NCBI GenBank assembly: GCA_964521255.1
Contig: CAZFRM010000038.1
Coordinates: forward strand, 1-31,274
Origin: ZC4RG29 sp964521255
Lineage (GTDB): Bacteria; Bacteroidota; Bacteroidia; Cytophagales; Cyclobacteriaceae
Length of the DNA: 31,274 nucleotides
Direction of reading: 5' to 3'
Position numbers and translations under genes: made by a program. Shown here one piece after another: positions 26,315 through 31,274 of this stretch (position 1 is its first letter; each line of letters opens with the position of its first letter). Under the pieces are notes generated by a model that saw only the letters and a program-made list of their open reading frames with translations, searched no databases and was not told where the DNA came from.

Positions 26315-27751
26315 ATGCAACTATCCGTAAGAAAGCAAAATGTCCGAAGCAATCATGTATTCCTAACAGATGATTTTCTTCTCTCGAATAATTTTGCCAA
26401 AACCCTCTATCATCAATATGCGAAGACCCAACCTATCATTGATTATCATTGTCATCTTCCTCCCGATGAAATTGCGAATGACAGACAATTTGAAGATCTC
26501 ACGAGTATCTGGCTGGCCGGGGATCATTACAAGTGGAGAGCAATGAGAACGCTTGGAATTGACGAGAAGTATATTACCGGGCAATCAAGCAACAGAGAAA
26601 AATTTGAAAAATGGGCAATGGCCGTTCCTTATACCATGCGGAATCCGCTTTATCACTGGACTCACCTGGAATTGAAAAACTATTTCAACGTTCAGGATGT
26701 GTTAGATCAGAACACTTCAAAAGACATATATGACGATTGCACAGAACAACTTCAAACAAAAGAATTCTCCACAAGAAGTTTATTAGCGAAGATGAATGTT
26801 AAGGTAGTTTGCACAACTGACGACCCCATCGATTCATTGGAACATCATCAAAAAATTGCACTGAGTAACATCAGCACAAAAGTAATTCCCGCCTTTCGAC
26901 CCGATGAAACTTATGCAGTTGAAGACGTGGCGAAGTATAATGTATACCTGGATAAATTAAGTAACGCGTCCGGCATTACCATAACAGATTTTTCATCGCT
27001 GCTATCTGCGCTGGAGTCAAGAATTAACTTCTTTCATAAAAATGGATGCCGCCTTTCCGATCATGGACTTGAACAGCTCTATTATTTTGAAAGCTCGCCG
27101 TCTACCATTGAAAATATTTTCAAGAAAATAAAAGCCAGGCAAAACCTTGAGATCACAGAAGTTAACTACTTTAAATACGTGACACTGCTTGAACTCTGCC
27201 GGCTTTATCATAAGAAAGGGTGGACACAACAATTTCACCTTGGCGCTTTGCGAAATAACAATACCCGAATGATGAACACCCTCGGTCCTAACACGGGATT
27301 TGATTCGGTAGGTGATTTCAGCCAGGCAACTCATCTTGCGAAATTTTTAAATGAGTTGGATAAAAACGATCAGCTATGCAAAACTGTATTGTATAACCTC
27401 AACCCTGCGGACAACGAGGTGATGGCGACTATGATCGGTAATTTCAATGACGGATCTACGAAAGGTAAAATGCAATTTGGTTCAGCCTGGTGGTTCCTCG
27501 ATCAGAAAGACGGTATGGAAAAGCAGATCAACACACTATCCAATATGGGATTGTTGAGTTGCTTCGTCGGTATGCTTACTGATTCAAGAAGCTTCCTCTC
27601 CTACCCACGACACGAATACTTCAGAAGAATACTGTGTAATCTCATTGGCAAGGATGTTGAAAATGGAGAACTGCCAGCCGATGAAAAATGGTTAGGCAAA
27701 ATGGTAAGCGACATTTGCTATCACAATGCAAATGAGTATTTCAAGTTTTAA
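26315..27751 (+). CDS. uxaC: Uronate isomerase UxaC
   Basis: This 478-residue amidohydrolase-superfamily isomerase converts D-galacturonate to D-tagaturonate and D-glucuronate to D-fructuronate. The metal-binding DYHCHL is at residues 43-48 (H45, H47). Other family segments are WLAGDHYKWRAMRTLG, QFHLGALRNNNTRM, the NPADNE segment, GSAWWFLDQKDGM, and the C-terminal LTDSRSFLSYPRHEYFRR. It has about ten more N-terminal residues than usual, so the start may be slightly further in. It is followed 37 bases later by uxaB, and the two act in sequence. Confidence 0.97.
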   Translation: MQLSVRKQNVRSNHVFLTDDFLLSNNFAKTLYHQYAKTQPIIDYHCHLPPDEIANDRQFEDLTSIWLAGDHYKWRAMRTLGIDEKYITGQSSNREKFEKWAMAVPYTMRNPLYHWTHLELKNYFNVQDVLDQNTSKDIYDDCTEQLQTKEFSTRSLLAKMNVKVVCTTDDPIDSLEHHQKIALSNISTKVIPAFRPDETYAVEDVAKYNVYLDKLSNASGITITDFSSLLSALESRINFFHKNGCRLSDHGLEQLYYFESSPSTIENIFKKIKARQNLEITEVNYFKYVTLLELCRLYHKKGWTQQFHLGALRNNNTRMMNTLGPNTGFDSVGDFSQATHLAKFLNELDKNDQLCKTVLYNLNPADNEVMATMIGNFNDGSTKGKMQFGSAWWFLDQKDGMEKQINTLSNMGLLSCFVGMLTDSRSFLSYPRHEYFRRILCNLIGKDVENGELPADEKWLGKMVSDICYHNANEYFKF

Positions 27752-27788
27752 ATTCCCTCTGCTTTAATTTGAAATAATTTTTTTAGTC

Positions 27789-29249
27789 ATGCTAAAACCA
27801 CTGGATCGGAAAAATGCTGGTGTGAGCAATACGCGTCCTATAAAAGTATTGCAATTCGGTGAAGGAAATTTTCTGCGCGCTTTCGTCGACTGGATCATAG
27901 ACATTCTTAATGAGAAAGCAGCATTCAATGGCGATGTTCAAATCATTCAGCCCATCAGTAAGGGAATGGGTGAACTGATCAACCAACAGGAAGGGCTTTA
28001 TCATCTTGTGTTGAATGGCATAAAAAATGGAGAACCGTCAACAGATACAAGGCTTATTACTTGTGTGCGGGGTGTGATTAATCCATACGAAGATTACGAG
28101 GCGTATCTTAAAACAGCAGAAAATCCTGATCTCAAATTTATAATTTCAAATACAACTGAGGCAGGCATTACTTTTAATGCTGATGATATCAACCCTGATA
28201 TATTACCTGACAGTTTTCCAGGTAAGCTTACAGCGCTTCTTTACCATCGTTATAAATTTTTCAATGGCGCTGGGGATAAAGGATTGTTCATTATTCCCTG
28301 TGAACTTATCGATAAGAATGGTCAGCAACTCAGTAATGCTATTCTACAATTCATCGCACTTTGGAAATGGCCAGACGATTTTAAGAAATGGATAATCGAA
28401 AAAAATGTTTTCTGTAATACCCTGGTAGATCGAATTGTTCCTGGATTTCCAAAGGAGACCATTAAAAAAATTCAGGAAGAAATTGGTTATGAAGACAACC
28501 TCGTAGTAACCGCTGAACCCTTCCATCTTTGGATTATAGAAGGTACAGATGCGGTTAGCAATGCGTTGCCCGCACATACGGCAGGACTGGATGTAAAATT
28601 TGTAAAGGACCAAACCCCTTACCGCACACGGAAAGTAAGAATACTAAATGGAGTACATACCGCACTCGTACCCGTTGCTTACCTGCATGGACTGCGAACA
28701 GTAAGAGAGTCTGTTGAAGATCCTATTGCAGGTAAATTTATTAAAGAAGCTATTTATGAAGAGATCATTCCAACACTGGATCTCCCGTCAGAAGAGCTAA
28801 AGCAATTTGCCCATGATGTAATTGAACGTTTTCAAAATCCATTCATAAAACATGAATTAAGTTCAATTGCCCTTAACTCTATCTCAAAATATAAAGTAAG
28901 AGTTTTACCATCTGTTCTTGAGTATGTAAAAAGAAAGGGTACCCTCCCCGATCGATTGATTTTTTCTCTTGCATGCCTTATCCAATTTTATAAAGGAGAC
29001 TTCAAGGGAACTTCAACACCCGTTAATGATTCAGCGGACATCGTAGAATTTTTTAAAAATATCTGGCGGTCGAGGGATCTTCGAAGTGTAGCAGAAGGTA
29101 CACTTTCCAATACTTCATTCTGGGATGAAGACCTTAGGAAGATACCTGGCCTTACAAATCGCCTTATCTTTTTCCTCGAAAGGCTGGTGGATGAAGATGT
29201 TGCTCAGGTTTTAAAAGATAAAGAGAAGGAACTGCGAAGTTCTGAGTAA
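27789..29249 (+). CDS. uxaB: Tagaturonate reductase (altronate oxidoreductase) UxaB
   Basis: This 486-residue protein belongs to the mannitol dehydrogenase family. It reduces D-tagaturonate to D-altronate with NADH. The N-terminal nucleotide-binding segment VLQFGEGNFLRAFVDW is characteristic of UxaB rather than UxuB, and the C-terminal domain carries KVRILNGVHTALVPVAYLHG. The length matches E. coli UxaB (483). It is the last gene of the rightward group. The next step, altronate dehydratase UxaA, is not in the window. A palindromic repeat begins 15 bases after the stop. Confidence 0.95.
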   Translation: MLKPLDRKNAGVSNTRPIKVLQFGEGNFLRAFVDWIIDILNEKAAFNGDVQIIQPISKGMGELINQQEGLYHLVLNGIKNGEPSTDTRLITCVRGVINPYEDYEAYLKTAENPDLKFIISNTTEAGITFNADDINPDILPDSFPGKLTALLYHRYKFFNGAGDKGLFIIPCELIDKNGQQLSNAILQFIALWKWPDDFKKWIIEKNVFCNTLVDRIVPGFPKETIKKIQEEIGYEDNLVVTAEPFHLWIIEGTDAVSNALPAHTAGLDVKFVKDQTPYRTRKVRILNGVHTALVPVAYLHGLRTVRESVEDPIAGKFIKEAIYEEIIPTLDLPSEELKQFAHDVIERFQNPFIKHELSSIALNSISKYKVRVLPSVLEYVKRKGTLPDRLIFSLACLIQFYKGDFKGTSTPVNDSADIVEFFKNIWRSRDLRSVAEGTLSNTSFWDEDLRKIPGLTNRLIFFLERLVDEDVAQVLKDKEKELRSSE

Positions 29250-29264
29250 AACTGTCTACTGCCT

Positions 29265-29419
29265 CCTAGTGTCGTGTCATATTTGAGTTGACGGGTCATC
29301 CATCGCTTGCCCCTAGCCCGCCAGCTGGCGGGGAAACAGCGCGCAGGAATGCCCCGCTGGCTAGCGGGGTTAGGGGCTGCGTAGGAGACATGAAACTTTA
29401 TTGTTGACACGACATTAGT
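29265..29419. repeat. Palindromic element C (family 2)
   Basis: This is a 155-base element. The left end is CCTAGTGTCGTGTCA and the right end, read from 29419 on the other strand, is ACTAATGTCGTGTCAA. Inside, GCCCCTAGCCC (29310-29320) pairs with GGGGTTAGGGGC (29366-29377). This encloses the 16-base perfect palindrome at 29317-29332 (CCCGCCAGCTGGCGGG) and the hairpin at 29352-29369, a cruciform-like, GC-rich core in AT-richer DNA. It lies between uxaB and the aldo/keto reductase and may also end the uxaB transcript. Confidence 0.8.
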
Positions 29420-29482
29420 TATCAACATTTAACTTTCCATATCCGGCTTTTCGAATTTTGAATAAACGATTACTTTTGGTGT

Positions 29483-30385
29483 ATGAACCGTCGTGAATCC
29501 TTACAGCACCTTACTGCCCTTGGCCTGTTACCATTTCTTTCCGGCTGGACTTTTATGGATGAAAAGATGATCATGCGAGCTATACCTTCTACAGGAGAAT
29601 CACTACCCGCCGTTGGCATCGGTACATGGGAAACCTTTGACGTGGACGAAAGTGTGACCAATGAACTACGGCAACTGAAAGAAACCTTATCTGTACTGAA
29701 TCAGAAAGGAGGCAGAGTTGTAGATACTTCTCCGATGTACGGATTCTCTGAAAAAAATGTCGGCAAAATTTCTACCGACCTGGGAATAAATCAAAAACTT
29801 TTCCTTGCTACTAAAGTATGGACAACAGGCAAGGAAAGAGGAATTGGACAAATGACCAACTCGCTTTCACTCATGAAGCGCGATAGACTTGATCTTATCC
29901 AGATTCACAACCTCGTTGATTGGCAAACGCATATCAAAACACTTCGTGACTGGAAAGAAAAAGGTAAAGTAAGATACATCGGCATAAGTCACTATAGAGA
30001 AGACGCATATGCTGACATGGAGCACATACTGAAGACTGAATCAATTGACTTCATACAGGTAAACTATAACATGACAGAGCGCCTCTCAGCAGAGAGGATC
30101 TTACCTCTTGCACAGGAGAAAAAAGTAGCCGTTATTATCAACCAGCCTTTCGGTGTGGGTAAGCTGTTTGACCGTGTAAAAGGGAAAAAACTTCCTGCAT
30201 GGGCAAGTGAATTTGATTGCAAGAGCTGGGCACAATTCTTTTTGAAATATATTATTTCACACCCTGCAGTAACTTGCGCAATACCCGGCACCGGAAATCC
30301 TGAGCACATGCTCGATAATATTCAGGCATGTTATGGAAGACTTCCTGATGAGAAACAGCGCGAGATGATGGTTAAGGCAGTGTGA
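29483..30385 (+). CDS. Aldo/keto reductase, probably exported
   Basis: This 300-residue aldo/keto reductase has the catalytic tetrad visible: D81 and Y86 (VDTSPMYGF), K111 (LATKVW) and H142 (IQIHN). The N-terminus MNRRESLQHLTALGLLPFLSG has a twin-arginine followed by a hydrophobic stretch, as in Tat-exported Bacteroidota proteins, so it may act in the periplasm with bound NADP(H). The C-terminal AIPGTGNPEHMLDN is the cofactor-binding region. The substrate is unknown. Its place after uxaB is not strong evidence for a uronate role, since the palindromic repeat and 233 bases separate them. Confidence 0.88.
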   Translation: MNRRESLQHLTALGLLPFLSGWTFMDEKMIMRAIPSTGESLPAVGIGTWETFDVDESVTNELRQLKETLSVLNQKGGRVVDTSPMYGFSEKNVGKISTDLGINQKLFLATKVWTTGKERGIGQMTNSLSLMKRDRLDLIQIHNLVDWQTHIKTLRDWKEKGKVRYIGISHYREDAYADMEHILKTESIDFIQVNYNMTERLSAERILPLAQEKKVAVIINQPFGVGKLFDRVKGKKLPAWASEFDCKSWAQFFLKYIISHPAVTCAIPGTGNPEHMLDNIQACYGRLPDEKQREMMVKAV

Positions 30386-30405
30386 GAGTCCGTGTAAGAG
30401 GAATA

Positions 30406-30445
30406 AGAATCACAAAGTTGCACAGAGGTTTTTCTTTGTGATTCT
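30406..30445. repeat. Short hairpin downstream of the aldo/keto reductase
   Basis: AGAATCACAAAG (30406-30417) pairs perfectly with CTTTGTGATTCT (30434-30445) around a 16-base loop. No T-tract follows. It lies 20 bases after the reductase stop and just before the remnant of the WYL gene, so it may be a degenerate terminator or a small palindromic repeat. Confidence 0.5.
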
Positions 30446-30493
30446 CTGCGATTTCTATGGTTTAAGCATAGTTATTGCGCTGAGCTTGGAAAA

Positions 30494-31274
30494 GTGGCAG
30501 GACAACTGAAGGAAAAGAAATCCAAATTGTCTTACTCCCCTATTCTGTTTGAGGGTATTCGCTACTGTAAAGGCATGGAACATTTTGATGTGCTCTACCA
30601 GGCGATACTAAAACAAAAACCCATGCTATTACGCTATAAAAAGTTTGATCATGTAGTGGCAAAGGAGCATACCTTTCATCCCTACCTTTTAAAATACAAG
30701 TTCCGTTGGTATTTGCTGGGCTACAACGAAAAGAGCAGGAACAAACTTATCCTGGCGCTTGACCGCATGGAGCACATTGGTCATGTTAAAATTCCTTTCA
30801 AACCTTATAAGGGAATTGACATACAAAAATATTTTGATCATACGATTGGTGTTACTCTCAACAACAAACGGTGTAAAAGAAATACGCCTGTGGTTTTCAC
30901 CCATCACAGGGGAACTACATTAAAGCCCAGCACTTATTAATGAGAGCATCGTTTACTAAAATAAAACATTTAATCAACAGATATTAACCAATGTTGAAAG
31001 TAGGCAATCGCAGTAGGCAAAATTGCCTATTGCCATTTGCTTACTACCATTTTTTCGTTTGTATCATAGATTTTTGAATGAACTAAGTAGCACTAAATCA
31101 CTAAACGATTAATACATGGCACGCAGCAGATCATCGCTGACAATGGGGATGGCCTCATCGTTACCCTGCGGCTCATGCCTAACTACGAGCTGTTGCAAAC
31201 CCTCCTCGCCTTTGGACCGGAAGTAAAAGTTATGGAACCTGAAAGTTTGAAGCATGAATTGAAAGGAATGCTGG
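30494..31274 (+). pseudogene. WYL-domain regulator, broken by N-terminal loss, a frameshift and a MITE insertion
   Basis: The frame from GTG 30494 encodes WYL-protein sequence: an IRYCKGMEHFDVLYQAI segment, then LRYKKFDHVVAKEHTFHPYL and FRWYLLGYNEKSRNKLILAL. The usual N-terminal helix-turn-helix (roughly the first 130 residues) is absent. Near base 30898 one base appears lost, and the family-like PSQGNYIKAQHL continues in another frame (30901-30936). A TA-flanked 176-base repeat follows. At 31115 the coding sequence resumes as HGTQQIIADNGDGLIVTLRL, then MPNYELLQTLLAFGPEVKV, the C-terminal (WCX) domain, and runs off the window. Removing the repeat and one TA joins CAC TTA to CAT GGC in frame. 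Confidence 0.88.
30937..31112 (+). repeat. MITE-like repeat, copy 3, inserted in the WYL gene
   Basis: This is a 176-base non-coding element with ends TTAATGAG and CGATTAA. It is flanked on both sides by TA (30935-30936 and 31113-31114), which is the TA duplication made by Tc1/mariner- and IS630-type transposases. The internal hairpin at 31000-31044 pairs about 22 bases, with one mismatch, one bulge and an AA loop (TAGGCAA with TTGCCTA at its tip). The disrupted gene fixes both ends to the base. Related copies are at 1-50 and 10632-10811. Confidence 0.9.

Noticed and set aside
29464..29473. TAAACGATTA before the aldo/keto reductase as a regulon site
   Set aside because: The same ten bases occur in the end of the MITE-like repeat and lack the outer GC/GC pairs, so chance is likely in AT-rich DNA.
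10632..31112. The pectin locus as a composite transposon flanked by inverted repeat copies
   Set aside because: Copy 3 has its own TA duplication inside a gene whose C-terminal part continues next to it. That is the mark of insertion of the short element alone. No transposase is present.

Overview
The window looks like a chromosomal segment of a polysaccharide-degrading member of the Bacteroidota, probably a soil or aquatic Cytophagales-type bacterium rather than a gut Bacteroides. The evidence is a SusC/SusD pair with an N-terminal STN domain on SusC, a FecR/ECF-sigma pair next to it, many lipoproteins, weak ribosome binding sites, and the style of the kdu/uxa genes. The taxonomic call is inference.

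Left part (about 50-7740) is a galactose locus. galK-galE run leftwards. A lipoprotein galM, a HAD phosphatase of the beta-phosphoglucomutase type, an SGLT-type sodium/sugar symporter and a NUDIX-wHTH regulator with a degenerate Nudix box run rightwards. No galT is present. A small unrecognised membrane-anchored or secreted protein lies beyond galE. Next come a membrane HAMP-GAF-PAS-PAS protein without a kinase domain (7787-10090) and a VOC/glyoxalase-fold protein.

Middle and right parts (about 10870-29250) are a pectin (homogalacturonan) utilisation locus. On the minus strand, transcription order is ECF sigma, FecR, SusC, SusD and a beta-helix/FnIII lipoprotein, ending in a clear intrinsic terminator. 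Also on the minus strand are a PL1-type pectate lyase and a GH28 polygalacturonase, both lipoproteins. On the plus strand are kduI, kduD, a LacI-family regulator, uxaC and uxaB. The lyase and hydrolase would give unsaturated and saturated galacturonides. KduI/KduD take the unsaturated product to 2-keto-3-deoxygluconate (KDG), and UxaC/UxaB take galacturonate to altronate. Altronate dehydratase, KDG kinase, KDPG aldolase and a uronate transporter are not in the window.

LacI-like palindromes (core GCAAnCGATTGC) occur upstream of kduI (three), upstream of the ECF sigma gene (a 22-bp palindrome), and in a related form upstream of the sugar symporter. They suggest one regulator over the pectin genes, acting partly through the sigma/anti-sigma pair, and possibly reaching the galactose symporter.

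Two families of small non-coding repeats run through the window. Family 1 is a ~176-181 bp MITE-like element with TTAA ends. Copies lie at 1-50 (cut by the window edge), 10632-10811 (inverted) and 30937-31112. The last copy interrupts a WYL-domain gene with a TA target duplication, and the gene's C-terminal coding sequence resumes after it. Family 2 is a set of 144-160 bp palindromic elements with shared ends (about ACTARTGTCnTGTYAA) and different interiors, at ~620-779, 22896-23039 and 29265-29419. Two of them end 3-6 bases before a start codon.

Intergenic stretches over 300 bases are 10604-10938 (MITE plus terminator) and 22890-23546 (palindromic element, a second hairpin, three operator-like sites, no credible gene). 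I saw no tRNA, rRNA, CRISPR array, transposase gene or prophage gene.
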